39,406 nucleotides of DNA. Origin: Candidatus Caenarcanales bacterium. GTDB taxonomy: Bacteria; Cyanobacteriota; Vampirovibrionia; LMEP-6097. The position numbers and the translations under genes were made by a program. Every line of letters starts with the position of its first letter. Position 1 is the stretch's first letter. Below the pieces are notes generated by a model, which saw only the letters and a list, made by a program, of their open reading frames with translations, was not told where the DNA came from and ran no database searches. Shown in pieces: positions 4,720 to 13,821 of the stretch. The stretch lies in the NCBI GenBank assembly GCA_947459525.1, contig CANHDW010000008.1, forward strand, positions 1 to 39,406. Direction: 5' to 3'.

Positions 4720-6551
4720 TAATTTAAACCAGCAACTACGGGCTTCACTGCACCATGATTACTGAGTACTACTACCTCCAGCAGTGGATATCTGCGGGTT
4801 CTATTATCAAGGAAATTATAAATTTTAGAAGAAATAACGCTCTGTAGTTGCAGGGAAAATTTATCTAAATTCTCGATGGAGACAGGCTTCTCTTTCTGTA
4901 CAATGCTTTCAAGTGCTTCGTGAGTTAAGCTGATCAGTTCTTTTTTAAAGCTCTTTTCGTCAAAACCTAGTGGCAGTAATATACCTTTAGTGTTTAATTT
5001 AGGCTCAGCACTATACTGTCCGTAAGCGTTAATGTTAACGACGATTAATATAAAACCATCACTTAATATCATTTTTCTTTCTAGGATTATGTCCTCATCC
5101 AGCCTGCCGACATTGTCGTTATCGACCAGAACTATACCAGAGTCAACTCTCTCATTAATAGAACATTTACCATCCTGCATTTCAAGAATGTCGCCATTAT
5201 CAAGTACGAAGATATTGTCTGGATTGACTCCACATTTCATCCCCGTTTCCCCATGCTTAAGCAGCATTCGATATTCACCGTGACAAGGCATAAAGTTAAC
5301 TGGTTTACAGAGATTTAAAAGCATTTTCTGCTCTTCTTGACTAGCGTGCCCAGAGACGTGAATAGTTTGACCTAATCCATAAATAACATCAGCACCACGA
5401 GCAAATAAACTGTCTATTAGATGATTAACTGATTTTTCATTTCCTGGTATAGGTGAAGCACTGATCAGTACTTGATCTCCAGCCTGTATTTTCACGTATT
5501 TATGTTCGTTACGGGCGATACGAGACAGGGCTGCGAACTGCTCTCCCTGACTGCCTGTCGTTAAGATAACGAGATCCTCTGGAGGGATTTTATTAACTTC
5601 TTCTTGTTTGATTATAAAATTATCAGGTATGGAGATGAAACCCAGTTCCTTAGAGATATTCGCTAAATTAACCATCGATCTACCAAATATGGTTACTTTT
5701 TTATTAGCTTGCAGAGCAAGCTGTAAGACGATTTTCACACGACTTACTTGGCTAGCAAAGGTAGTGATAAATAATTTCTTTTTAGAATTAAAGATCATTT
5801 CTTTAAGCTTAGGTATAACAGCTTTTTCTGATGGTGTATAGCCAGCTCGTTCTGCATTAGTGCTGTCGCTTATAAGCAGGTCTACACCAGATTCTCCAGC
5901 AGCAGCTAAGCTGCGAATGTCGAAATACTGGTTCTCTACTGGGCTATGGTCGAATTTAAAATCACCACTATGTACGATTCTGCCTGCTGGTGTATCGATG
6001 ATTAGGCAGTAGCTATCTGCAATACTATGATTATTTCTTATATATTGAACTGAAAAATGTTGACCAATCTGTACTCGATCTCTAGCTTTAGTCCAGACCA
6101 TCTTTTGGTGTAATACATTCGCTTCTTTGAGTTTACTTTGAATTAAAGCATAAGCTAGTCCTGGTGCATAAATAATCGGAATATTAATTTCCCTGAGCAT
6201 CGGCACTATACCGCCAATATGATCTTCATGACCATGGGTCACTATCATGCCTCTGATGCGATCTTTGTTCGCAACTAAATAATTAATTTTAGGAAGTACT
6301 ATATCTACTCCTATCATGCTTGCTGTCGGGAAGGCGAGTCCAGCATCGACAAGCATAATATCGTCACCACATTCAAATATCCAAGTATTTTTTCCGATTT
6401 CAAATAAACCACCAAGGGCAATTACTTTTACTTTTTTGCTTGGATCATAAGTTATTTGACTAGAGTCGTGCTTAATCGTCTTAGTAACGGTTTTGATTTC
6501 ACCGTTGCTAGATTTAAGAATTCTTCTTGTTTGGTTGGTTATTTTACTCAG
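4719..6551 (-). CDS. rnj: Ribonuclease J, probably starting at CTG
   Basis: RNase J is a metallo-beta-lactamase/beta-CASP enzyme with 5' exonuclease and endonuclease activity in mRNA decay and rRNA processing. The track starts at the ATG at 6356, but conserved family sequence continues upstream in the same frame (VIALGGLFEIGKNTWIFECG), so that start would remove the first core strands. No ATG, GTG or TTG occurs upstream within the gene's span. A CTG at 6551 overlaps the dapA stop as CTGA, the counterpart of the usual ATGA coupling, and gives a 610-residue protein, normal for the family. Metal ligands are in THGHEDH (H106, H108, D110 and H111 in this numbering). The N-terminal 40 residues are basic and non-conserved. 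The order asd-dapA-rnj is the cyanobacterial one. Confidence 0.9.
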   Translation of the reverse strand: MSKITNQTRRILKSSNGEIKTVTKTIKHDSSQITYDPSKKVKVIALGGLFEIGKNTWIFECGDDIMLVDAGLAFPTASMIGVDIVLPKINYLVANKDRIRGMIVTHGHEDHIGGIVPMLREINIPIIYAPGLAYALIQSKLKEANVLHQKMVWTKARDRVQIGQHFSVQYIRNNHSIADSYCLIIDTPAGRIVHSGDFKFDHSPVENQYFDIRSLAAAGESGVDLLISDSTNAERAGYTPSEKAVIPKLKEMIFNSKKKLFITTFASQVSRVKIVLQLALQANKKVTIFGRSMVNLANISKELGFISIPDNFIIKQEEVNKIPPEDLVILTTGSQGEQFAALSRIARNEHKYVKIQAGDQVLISASPIPGNEKSVNHLIDSLFARGADVIYGLGQTIHVSGHASQEEQKMLLNLCKPVNFMPCHGEYRMLLKHGETGMKCGVNPDNIFVLDNGDILEMQDGKCSINERVDSGIVLVDNDNVGRLDEDIILERKMILSDGFILIVVNINAYGQYSAEPKLNTKGILLPLGFDEKSFKKELISLTHEALESIVQKEKPVSIENLDKFSLQLQSVISSKIYNFLDNRTRRYPLLEVVVLSNHGAVKPVVAGLN

Positions 6552-7468
6552 ACTAAATCTGCCTCTGCTACTTCTAAAACTTCTTTAATTAATTTACTAT
6601 ACTCAAGCTGTTTTTCTTTCGGTAAAGAAACCATCGGGCTTCTTAACTCTGCTGAACACAGTTCCATGCCAGCTAATGCAGCTTTAATACCAATCGGATT
6701 AGTATCTGAGAATATCGCTTTCATGACAGGGAAAATTCTTAAATGAATTCGCTTAGCTAGTTCATTATTCCCGCTTTGGAAAGCGAGTATCATATCTTTC
6801 ATCTGTCTCCCCACTACGTGTGAACATACCGATATAATGCCATCTGCGCCGATGCTCATCATGGGTAAAATTAAAGTATCTTCACCTGAATAAATTTTTA
6901 AGGCGTTAGAAGAGAATTTCTGTCTTACAGTACTGATTAAATCAAAATTACTGCTAGCTTCTTTCAGTGCAATGATATTAGGATTACTAGAAACCAATTC
7001 GATAATTGATTCTGCGGTGAGGCTCACTACTGATCTTGCTGGGACATTATAGAGAATAATGGGTAAGTCTGTGCTAGAAGATATTTCATTAAAATGTTTA
7101 ATAAGTCCTTCTTGGTTAGGCTTATTGTAATAAGGTACTACGAGTAATATACCGTCTGCACCAAGTTCTTTAGCTCGTTTCGCAGAATGAACCGCTGTTT
7201 TAGTACAGTTAGAACCAGCTCCGAATATAACCTTAGTGCCCTGATCAAGTTCTTTTACTTTTTTTAAAGTGAAATCAAGAAAATCTTCTTCTTCTTGATG
7301 GGTGAGCGTCGGTCTTTCACCAGTAGTACCAGAGATGATTATCGAATCAGTACCAGTTTTTACTAAGTGTGTGATTATATTTTCAGCAGCGATATAATCT
7401 ATGCGATTAATATCATCTTCCTTAAAGGGAGTTACCATTGCTGTAATTAGTGAGCCGAAATTAATCAT
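6548..7468 (-). CDS. dapA: 4-Hydroxy-tetrahydrodipicolinate synthase
   Basis: This 306-residue enzyme condenses pyruvate with aspartate semialdehyde in the lysine/diaminopimelate pathway. It is a TIM-barrel class I aldolase. The GTTGERPTL motif (about residues 47-55) carries the catalytic threonines, YYNKPNQEG is the conserved tyrosine loop, LYNVPARS follows, and ALKEASSN contains the Schiff-base lysine. It follows asd with a gap of 32 bases, supplying two consecutive steps from one operon, and its TGA overlaps the CTG start of rnj. There is no clear ribosome site. A TATAAA 14 bases before the ATG could be an internal promoter. Confidence 0.95.
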   Translation of the reverse strand: MINFGSLITAMVTPFKEDDINRIDYIAAENIITHLVKTGTDSIIISGTTGERPTLTHQEEEDFLDFTLKKVKELDQGTKVIFGAGSNCTKTAVHSAKRAKELGADGILLVVPYYNKPNQEGLIKHFNEISSSTDLPIILYNVPARSVVSLTAESIIELVSSNPNIIALKEASSNFDLISTVRQKFSSNALKIYSGEDTLILPMMSIGADGIISVCSHVVGRQMKDMILAFQSGNNELAKRIHLRIFPVMKAIFSDTNPIGIKAALAGMELCSAELRSPMVSLPKEKQLEYSKLIKEVLEVAEADLV

Positions 7469-7500
7469 TAACTTAAGTCTACTTTATAAAACCTGAATTT

Positions 7501-8523
7501 CTATATTATACCTTGTTTTATCATGGATTCTGCGATTTGTACTGTATTTAAGGCAGCCCCCTTACGTAAATTATCAGAGACTAACCAAATATTAAAAGTA
7601 TTTTCTCTACTTTCGTCTTTTCTAATCCTACCGACAAAAGTAGAATCTTTCCCCTGAGCTAATATCGGCATAGGATAAATTTTCTCATCAGGACTGTCAA
7701 TGACTTTTATATTAGGGTTTTTAGAAATAACTTCTTTAAACTCCTTTATGTCAGAGCTTTTCTTGAGTTCTATATTAATGCTTTCGCTGTGGCATATTAA
7801 AACGGGGACTCTGACTGCTGTGCAAGTGATTTTAAGTTCTGGTAATTCTAGGATTTTTCTACTCTCTAGGATTACTTTCATTTCTTCTTTGGTGTAACCG
7901 TTATCTAAAAAAACATCTATTTGAGGAATTAAATTAAAGGCAAGTTTTTGATTGATAGTTATATTTTCAAAAGGTTCTTTATTAATAGCCTTCTGTGTAG
8001 TCTCTATTAACTCTTCCATGGCTGCTTTTCCAGCGCCAGAGATGCTCTGGTAAGTGCTTACTACTACTCTTTCTATGCCGTAGTAATCCTGTAGTGGTTT
8101 TAAGACACAGACGAGTGGGGCTGTGGAACAATTAGGATTTGCGATAATTCCTTGATGCAGTTTTAAAGCTTCAGGATTCACTTCTGGTACTACGAGTGGT
8201 ACATTTTCATCCATTCTAAAGGCACTGGAGTTGTCGATTAAAACAGCACCAGCCTTCACTATATCTTCTGAAAATTGCTTGCTAATAGAAGATCCCGCGG
8301 ATGCAAGTACTATGTCGATTCCAGTAAAAGAATTAGAATGAACGACTTCAACAGTGTAATCTATGCCATTGCGGCCTTGAATGACTGTTCCAGCTGATCT
8401 TTCGCTAGCTAATAATTTGAGCTCATTAAAAGGGAAATCTCTTTTAATTAAAATATCTAACAGAAGCCTCCCAACATTACCTGTGGCTCCTAGTATCGCT
8501 ACGTTATATTTTTTATTATTCAT
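7501..8523 (-). CDS. asd: Aspartate-semialdehyde dehydrogenase
   Basis: This 340-residue enzyme reduces aspartyl phosphate to aspartate semialdehyde, the branch point to lysine, threonine and methionine. The NADP-binding motif GATGNVGRLLL is at about residues 12-22. NPNCSTAPL holds the catalytic cysteine (about residue 132), and the C-terminal region carries VGRIRKDES and NIWLVSDNLRKGAA, all typical of the bacterial enzyme. Its ATG lies one base after the gltX stop (TGA-T-ATG), so translation is coupled to gltX. It is the second gene of gltX-asd-dapA-rnj and feeds DapA directly. Confidence 0.95.
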   Translation of the reverse strand: MNNKKYNVAILGATGNVGRLLLDILIKRDFPFNELKLLASERSAGTVIQGRNGIDYTVEVVHSNSFTGIDIVLASAGSSISKQFSEDIVKAGAVLIDNSSAFRMDENVPLVVPEVNPEALKLHQGIIANPNCSTAPLVCVLKPLQDYYGIERVVVSTYQSISGAGKAAMEELIETTQKAINKEPFENITINQKLAFNLIPQIDVFLDNGYTKEEMKVILESRKILELPELKITCTAVRVPVLICHSESINIELKKSSDIKEFKEVISKNPNIKVIDSPDEKIYPMPILAQGKDSTFVGRIRKDESRENTFNIWLVSDNLRKGAALNTVQIAESMIKQGII

Positions 8524-8524
8524 A

Positions 8525-10045
8525 TCAGTGTCTGTGAGAGGTTTTCAATAAAGCTGAATTTAATCTTTCGATAATTTTCTCTTTACCTAAAAGTACTGCA
8601 ATAAACCCTAGCTCAGGCCCACTAGTTTTAGCACTAATGGCTACACGAATTGGGAAAAACAGTTTCTTACCTTTCATGTTTAATTTCTCACCAATAGAAT
8701 TAATACCATTTTTAATTGAGTTTTGATCAGTAAAATCTAGAGAACCACTTCCGATAAGAGATATAAATTCTAGAATAACTTCTTTACCTTCATCGATGAT
8801 CTTAACTAGTTCACTGTCATCAAGTTTAAAATCTTCAAAAAAATAGTTAATGTGTTCATCTATTTGTTCGAATTTGTCAAGACTTTCTTTAATAGATTCA
8901 ATTATTAATTGGATTTGAGATGGGTTGAATAGAGAGTTATTCTCTAAATCGAATCTTGAAAATCTCGAAACATAAGTTAATATTTCTTGGTAGTTTAGTT
9001 TACTTATGTAGTCACGGTTGTACCAATTTAATTTTTGAATATCATAGATAGCTGGGCTTTTACTAACGCTAGCTATCTGAAAATCTTCAGCAGCTTCAGC
9101 GATGGTAAATATTTCACCATACTTAGCTGAATTATAACTAGTACCTAAAAGGTAATTAACTAATGCCTTAGCTAAATAGCCTTGAGTTTTATAAGTGTTA
9201 ACCGAAGCGATATCACCATGCTTACGTTTGGAAAGTTTCTGTTTATCCTTCGTGAAAATTAAAGGTAGGTGCCCGAACTCGGGAATCGGAAAACCTAAAG
9301 CTTCATAAATAGCGATCTGTTTGGCGGTATTACTTATATGATCTTCTCCTCTCAGAATGTGTGAAATCTGCATTTCATAATCATCTATCACTACTGCAAA
9401 ATTATAGAGAACCTGCCCTGTAGATTTCTGAATAACTGGGTCTCCGCCAAGGTCTTTAGTATTAATGGATACTTCACCTCTGATTAAATCCAGCCAAGTG
9501 ATAATGTGATCTTCACCTAGATTAAGTCTTACTACATAGGGTTTACCTTCTCCAATTAATTTTTCTGCATCATCTTTGGAAATAGCTCTTGAGCGATTAT
9601 CATATTTTTCTATCTCTTTACGAGCTTTCTGAGCTTCACGCATAGCCTCTAATTCTTCTACTGTCGCAAAACATCTATAAGCTTTACCTTCATTAATTAA
9701 TCTTTCTATATAACTGCTATGCACGGCTTCTCTGAGGGATTGTCTGACTATCCCATCTTCACCTAAACCTACGAGAGTTTCTGGGGCGTGTGTTCGTTCG
9801 GCTACGTGCCCTTCTGGCGTATCCCAAGAGATATTTAACCATTTAAACCCTTCTAATATTTCTTGAGTAAACTGTTCTTCGCTTCTTTGTCTATCAGTAT
9901 CTTCTAGTCTAAAGAAAAACTCACCTTGGTGTTTTTTAGCGAAAAGTACATTATAGAGAGCTGTTCTGACGGTACCTAAGTGAAGGTTACCTGTTGGGCT
10001 AGGTGCTATTCTGGTTTTCACTTTAGTAAAGGCATTTGAATGCAT
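8525..10045 (-). CDS. gltX: Glutamyl-tRNA synthetase
   Basis: This 506-residue class I aminoacyl-tRNA synthetase charges tRNA-Glu. The HIGH-type motif appears as PSPTGNLHLGT (about residues 15-25), and the KMSKS loop as KLSKRKHGD (about residue 269). LEDTDRQRS near the N-terminus binds glutamate. The C-terminal helical anticodon-binding domain ends in a variable tail. A TAGAAT -10 box lies 14 bases before the ATG and there is no ribosome site, so the leader would be very short. The gene heads the gltX-asd-dapA-rnj run. The sequence does not show whether it is the discriminating or the non-discriminating (Gln-misacylating) type. Confidence 0.95.
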   Translation of the reverse strand: MHSNAFTKVKTRIAPSPTGNLHLGTVRTALYNVLFAKKHQGEFFFRLEDTDRQRSEEQFTQEILEGFKWLNISWDTPEGHVAERTHAPETLVGLGEDGIVRQSLREAVHSSYIERLINEGKAYRCFATVEELEAMREAQKARKEIEKYDNRSRAISKDDAEKLIGEGKPYVVRLNLGEDHIITWLDLIRGEVSINTKDLGGDPVIQKSTGQVLYNFAVVIDDYEMQISHILRGEDHISNTAKQIAIYEALGFPIPEFGHLPLIFTKDKQKLSKRKHGDIASVNTYKTQGYLAKALVNYLLGTSYNSAKYGEIFTIAEAAEDFQIASVSKSPAIYDIQKLNWYNRDYISKLNYQEILTYVSRFSRFDLENNSLFNPSQIQLIIESIKESLDKFEQIDEHINYFFEDFKLDDSELVKIIDEGKEVILEFISLIGSGSLDFTDQNSIKNGINSIGEKLNMKGKKLFFPIRVAISAKTSGPELGFIAVLLGKEKIIERLNSALLKTSHRH

Positions 10046-10059
10046 AATCTCTGGGTTAC

Positions 10060-10065
10060 ATTCTA
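10060..10065 (-). promoter_or_regulatory. -10 box before gltX
   Basis: On the minus strand TAGAAT stands 14 bases upstream of the gltX ATG, with a TTAATT at 16 bases upstream as a weak -35. The implied leader is about seven bases and no Shine-Dalgarno sequence is present. Confidence 0.35.
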
Positions 10066-10083
10066 GCGTGAACTAATAGATAA

Positions 10084-11592
10084 TTAATGAGTTCTTAATG
10101 ATTTCTGAATTAGGGTATTGTTTATATATTTTGAATTAGCTTTAGGAAAATCACTGCGAAAATGACAGCCTCTACTTTCTTCACGCTTAAGAGCAGATTC
10201 GAAGGCTAATTCTGCGACTACTCTTGCTTTACTCGCTTCAGTGCAGTGTTTTAGATCATTCAAGCAGCTTTTTAATTCACCTGCATTTCTTTCTATACCA
10301 AGGCCTTTGGCCATAATGTTTTGAATGTTTTTCAGGTTTTCTTGTTCAGCATTGATTTCACAATAGCTTAGCGCAGCATTTATGTCTTCGCAGGGTTCCC
10401 CTGGCTTATTAGATTGAGTGAATTCGGTACCTAGAATGGAATTGGCTAAAAATTCAGGCATTACTATGCATTCAAGTAATGAATTACTCGCTAGTCGATT
10501 AGCTCCATGTAAGCCAGTATAGGCACATTCGCCAATAGCATAAAGGCCTTTTACATTAGTTCTGCCATGCATATCAGTCTTGATGCCTCCGATACAGTAG
10601 TGGGCTGCTGGCCGTACGGGTAGAAGATCTTCGCTAAGATCATAACCACTTATTTCACAGTGATGGTAGATATTCGGGAATTTTTCTTCTAAATCTTTTT
10701 TAGACCAGCAAGTCATGTCTAAATATACATAATCAGCTTCAGTCTTTTTCATTTCTTCGGCTATTGCCCTACTGACTATATCTCTTGTTGCAAGTTCAGC
10801 TTTAATGTCATAGGCTTCCATAAAGCTCTGTTTAAAGATGTTTTTAAGTACAGCCCCAGCTCCTCTTACGACTTCTGAAATTAAAAATGGCTTAGAGCCA
10901 TTAAAGAAAACAGTCGGATGGAACTGTATAAACTCTAAGTTCTCCAGGGCTGCTCCGGCAGAGTAAGCTAGCGCAAGACCATCTCCGGTTAAAATACGAG
11001 GTGTAGTGTGATCTTTATATAGAGAGGCAAAGCCACCAGTGGCTAAAATGGTTTGAGCTGCGTTTATGTCGAAAAGTTCTCCGGAAATAGTCTTTAGCCT
11101 AGCGCCGACTACTTCATCACCGTTTTTTAAAAGTGAAATAGCTTCAGTTCCTTGGGAAATCGCTATATTAAGATTACAAGAGACATTATCTAATAAAGGC
11201 TTTAATAACGCTCTGCCAGTAGCATCAGCTACATGTAAAACCCTTTTAAAGCTGTGAGATCCTTCTAAATAGAAATCTTTATCGAATTTAACTCCTAAAC
11301 CAATAAATTCTTCTACTCGCTCCCAAGCATTGCTTAGAACAGCTTCCACTATTTTAGAATCACACAGACCTTTTCCAGCACTTAAAGTGTCTTGAATATG
11401 ACTTTCAAGTTTATCTTCTGGATTCCATGGACTAACTACAGCTACGCCACCTTGTGCATATTTACTAGAACCCTCTGTTACTGCTTCTTTTGAGCATACA
11501 AAAACTGTCTGCCCTGCTTGTGCAAGCTTCCTTGCAAGATTAAGCCCTGCAATACCTGAACCGATGATTAGTGCATCGAAATAAGCTGACAT
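10084..11592 (-). CDS. nadB: L-aspartate oxidase
   Basis: This 502-residue flavoprotein oxidises L-aspartate to iminoaspartate, the first step of de novo NAD synthesis. The FAD-binding dinucleotide motif GSGIAGL is at residues 11-17, and SSKYAQGGVAVV (about residues 42-53) is a hallmark of the succinate dehydrogenase/aspartate oxidase family. HVADATGRALL, EFIQFHPTVF, the catalytic R-containing EVVRGAGAVLKN, RPAAHYCIGGI and GLHGANRLASNSLLE follow in order. The C-terminal helical domain is somewhat short. nadA and nadC are not in the window. The gene stands alone, 38 bases upstream of gltX, and is followed across a 108-base gap by the amidase gene's start in the same direction on its other side. 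Confidence 0.93.
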   Translation of the reverse strand: MSAYFDALIIGSGIAGLNLARKLAQAGQTVFVCSKEAVTEGSSKYAQGGVAVVSPWNPEDKLESHIQDTLSAGKGLCDSKIVEAVLSNAWERVEEFIGLGVKFDKDFYLEGSHSFKRVLHVADATGRALLKPLLDNVSCNLNIAISQGTEAISLLKNGDEVVGARLKTISGELFDINAAQTILATGGFASLYKDHTTPRILTGDGLALAYSAGAALENLEFIQFHPTVFFNGSKPFLISEVVRGAGAVLKNIFKQSFMEAYDIKAELATRDIVSRAIAEEMKKTEADYVYLDMTCWSKKDLEEKFPNIYHHCEISGYDLSEDLLPVRPAAHYCIGGIKTDMHGRTNVKGLYAIGECAYTGLHGANRLASNSLLECIVMPEFLANSILGTEFTQSNKPGEPCEDINAALSYCEINAEQENLKNIQNIMAKGLGIERNAGELKSCLNDLKHCTEASKARVVAELAFESALKREESRGCHFRSDFPKANSKYINNTLIQKSLRTH

Positions 11593-11700
11593 GATATATT
11601 ATTACTATTTTACAATACGCTAGTGACTTAAACGTTTTTTTATTTAATAGTGAAGATTTTATGTTTTTAAAGCGTTAATTGATGATTCATGAAGAAAGCT

Positions 11701-12891
11701 TTAGCTTCTACCGAATTCCAATAAAGCCTTCGCTAATATTCGAGCAGTTTTAGTTTGAAAGCTTTTTTTGCAAAGTAAGTCTGATTCTAGTGGATGGATA
11801 AGATATCCAAGCTCGATTAAAACACTTAGGGTGTCAGGGTTTTCTCTAAGTACGTGAAGGTTTTGTTTATAAATTCCGGCGAAATCTTGTTTAGATGAGG
11901 CTTTAAGTTTAAGAGAGATAAAATTAGCGAGATCGAAACTATGCTCATGAAAATAATGACAGGAAAACCCACTCTCTTTATTTGGATCCCTAGCGTCTGG
12001 TAGGGCATTATGATGCAAGGAAATAAATAAACCACATTTATTTTTTTTGGAGATTTTTATGCGTTCACTTAAACTCAGCTCAGCATCATTATCTCTGGTA
12101 AGTATAGTTTTTATACCTCTTTGATTTAATTCACTTGCAAGTTTTATTGCTAGGCTTAAATTTAAATCTTTTTCAAATATGCCTTTCGGGGAGATAGCTC
12201 CAAATTGAGAACCGCCGTGGCCAGGATCTATGCAAACTAAAAGATTCCTAAGAGATACTTCCTTAAAGGTGAATGAGATATTAAGTACTTGATTCTTGAA
12301 TTTAATTTTATGATTTATTACGGGCTTTTGAAATTTAATATCGAAGATAGTATCTGAGATTTTTTCTATTTTTATTTCAGGATTTAAATCTGAATAGTGA
12401 ATCCAATCTAAATCTTGTTCGATGATACCTAAATCCAATTTATAGTGGTAAGCATTAATTTTTTCTAGTGTGTAGTCTGGGAGTGAATTTAATGGAATGG
12501 ATATATCACTATTACTTACTAAAATGCTCCGTAGAATATTTTTCGAACTTGCGAGTTTGTTAATAGCTCCTTGAGTAGAGGGTTTTATAGTTTTATGATT
12601 CTTGTATTCTGAATTTGCTGTGTTGAAGGCTTGGTAAGGACGAGCATAAGCTATAGGGTTTGGATTGTTATTAGCATTAGGAATAGCATAAATAGTACGA
12701 GTAAAGGATTTTCCGTCGATATTGATTTGTATTTTATTTTCACCAAGCTTAAGTTGGATTAATTTACAGAAATTACCATTCCGCTCAAGCCTAATATTAG
12801 AATCATTTATTAGGCAAGATGAGTTAGCAGAGCCAAGTACGAAAATTCTCTTGCTATCAGTTTCATGTCCTTCTGGAGGATAGACTAGCAT
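11701..12891 (-). CDS. N-acetylmuramoyl-L-alanine amidase (Amidase_3)
   Basis: This 396-residue protein cleaves the bond between muramic acid and the peptide stem of peptidoglycan. The catalytic domain (about residues 213-396) has the zinc and catalytic motifs CIDPGHGG, FEKDLNL, ISLHHNA and LIELGY in the usual order. The N-terminal part (about residues 1-75) is a beta-domain starting MLVYPPEGH. It resembles the leading domain of cyanobacterial and other amidases, where a YPP/YPPDGH-type opening is common. A signal peptide is not visible at the annotated ATG, which is unusual for a wall enzyme; the true export route or start is unclear. The gene follows the coiled-coil gene by 15 bases and is probably cotranscribed with it. 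Confidence 0.88.
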   Translation of the reverse strand: MLVYPPEGHETDSKRIFVLGSANSSCLINDSNIRLERNGNFCKLIQLKLGENKIQINIDGKSFTRTIYAIPNANNNPNPIAYARPYQAFNTANSEYKNHKTIKPSTQGAINKLASSKNILRSILVSNSDISIPLNSLPDYTLEKINAYHYKLDLGIIEQDLDWIHYSDLNPEIKIEKISDTIFDIKFQKPVINHKIKFKNQVLNISFTFKEVSLRNLLVCIDPGHGGSQFGAISPKGIFEKDLNLSLAIKLASELNQRGIKTILTRDNDAELSLSERIKISKKNKCGLFISLHHNALPDARDPNKESGFSCHYFHEHSFDLANFISLKLKASSKQDFAGIYKQNLHVLRENPDTLSVLIELGYLIHPLESDLLCKKSFQTKTARILAKALLEFGRS

Positions 12892-12906
12892 TTGCAGGCT
12901 AAGTAT

Positions 12907-13746
12907 TTAAAGCCTGAAAGCTCCCCATTTGAATTTCTTAGCAGTCTCGTCATCGTCAGCACTATTACCATAAGTGCTTTCTGAATTGGCACTTGCGGAC
13001 GGGGAATTACCCATCCCTTTTAAAACACTATTGATATCGTTGATTGAGCTATGACCGTTAGCTTGAGCAGTCTGTCTAACAAGCTGTTCGATAAGAGCGT
13101 TTTTGTAACTAGCTTCTCTTTCTCTGAGTTCAAGCTGCTCTTTGAGTTCTTGAATGATTTTTTGGTCTTCCCTGAGGCTTCTTTCAGCTGTCTGTTTTTC
13201 GATTAAATTTTCTTGTTGAAGTTGCTTAATTTTGTGATTATATTCAACAAGCTCAGCCTTCATATCATTACAAAGCTGCTCAGTAGTCTCTTTCCAAGTC
13301 ATTAAATCTTTTATTTTCCTGAGTAAAGCTTCTTTCTCATTTTGCAAAGAATCGGATTTATCTTGAAAGTCTTGCTTAGTGTGATCGAAATCTCTTTTGA
13401 ATTTAGATAGCTCTAATTCAGACAGTTTCAAAGCTTCACGCACTGAATCAAGGTCAGAGCCGAGTTGGCGATTTTGTGCTTTCTGTGTTTTTAGTTCTAG
13501 TTTAAGTTCTTCATAGTGATTTTCCACATGTTGATATTTAACTCTTAACGTCTCACTCTCATTGGCTTTGATAACATAGCCATCCATTAAGGCACTAAAT
13601 TCTGGAGAAACTTTATGTTCCTGTTTTTCCGCTAAAACTTTAAGCTCCGATTTAATATCCCCCAAAAGGCTTGAGAATATTTCTTTACTTTCTTGGGCTT
13701 CATTGGATAAATAAAGCTGGCTGGTGTTGTGATCTTCAAGAGTCAT
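12907..13746 (-). CDS. Long coiled-coil protein of unknown function
   Basis: This 279-residue protein is dominated by heptad-like coiled coil from about residue 60 to 225 (for example EEALLRKIKDL and ELKEQLELRERE), rich in E, K, Q and L. The last 45 residues are low-complexity (N, S, G, D), with a conserved-looking end, KKFKWGAFRL. There is no membrane segment or signal. It is encoded 15 bases upstream of the wall amidase in the same direction and divergent from a second small coiled-coil gene. This suggests a scaffold or regulator tied to wall growth or division, but that is only neighbourhood inference. Confidence 0.6.
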   Translation of the reverse strand: MTLEDHNTSQLYLSNEAQESKEIFSSLLGDIKSELKVLAEKQEHKVSPEFSALMDGYVIKANESETLRVKYQHVENHYEELKLELKTQKAQNRQLGSDLDSVREALKLSELELSKFKRDFDHTKQDFQDKSDSLQNEKEALLRKIKDLMTWKETTEQLCNDMKAELVEYNHKIKQLQQENLIEKQTAERSLREDQKIIQELKEQLELREREASYKNALIEQLVRQTAQANGHSSINDINSVLKGMGNSPSASANSESTYGNSADDDETAKKFKWGAFRL

Positions 13747-13754
13747 ACTCAGAA

Positions 13755-13783
13755 ATTTTAATTGATCTCTTAATATTTAGCAA
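13755..13783 (-). promoter_or_regulatory. Promoter of the coiled-coil/amidase operon
   Basis: On the minus strand TTGCTA (complement 13778-13783) and TAAAAT (complement 13755-13760) are separated by exactly 17 bases, with the -10 box eight bases before the ATG at 13746. The leader would be one or two bases. It is back-to-back with the promoter of the 107-residue gene. Confidence 0.55.
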
Positions 13784-13803
13784 GAAAACTACTAGCTTAA
13801 ATT

Positions 13804-13812
13804 TGTTAAGAT
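13804..13812 (+). promoter_or_regulatory. Extended -10 of the 107-residue gene
   Basis: TGTTAAGAT is an extended -10 (TGn plus TAAGAT) ending nine bases before the GTG start at 13822. The same nine bases precede rpmI. No -35 is visible, as expected for extended -10 promoters. Confidence 0.45.
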
Positions 13813-13821
13813 TCTGAAATA

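Noticed and set aside
4719-6356. RNase J starting at the ATG at 6356
   Set aside because: This start removes conserved N-terminal core sequence that is present in frame upstream; the CTG at 6551 overlapping the dapA stop explains the gene better.
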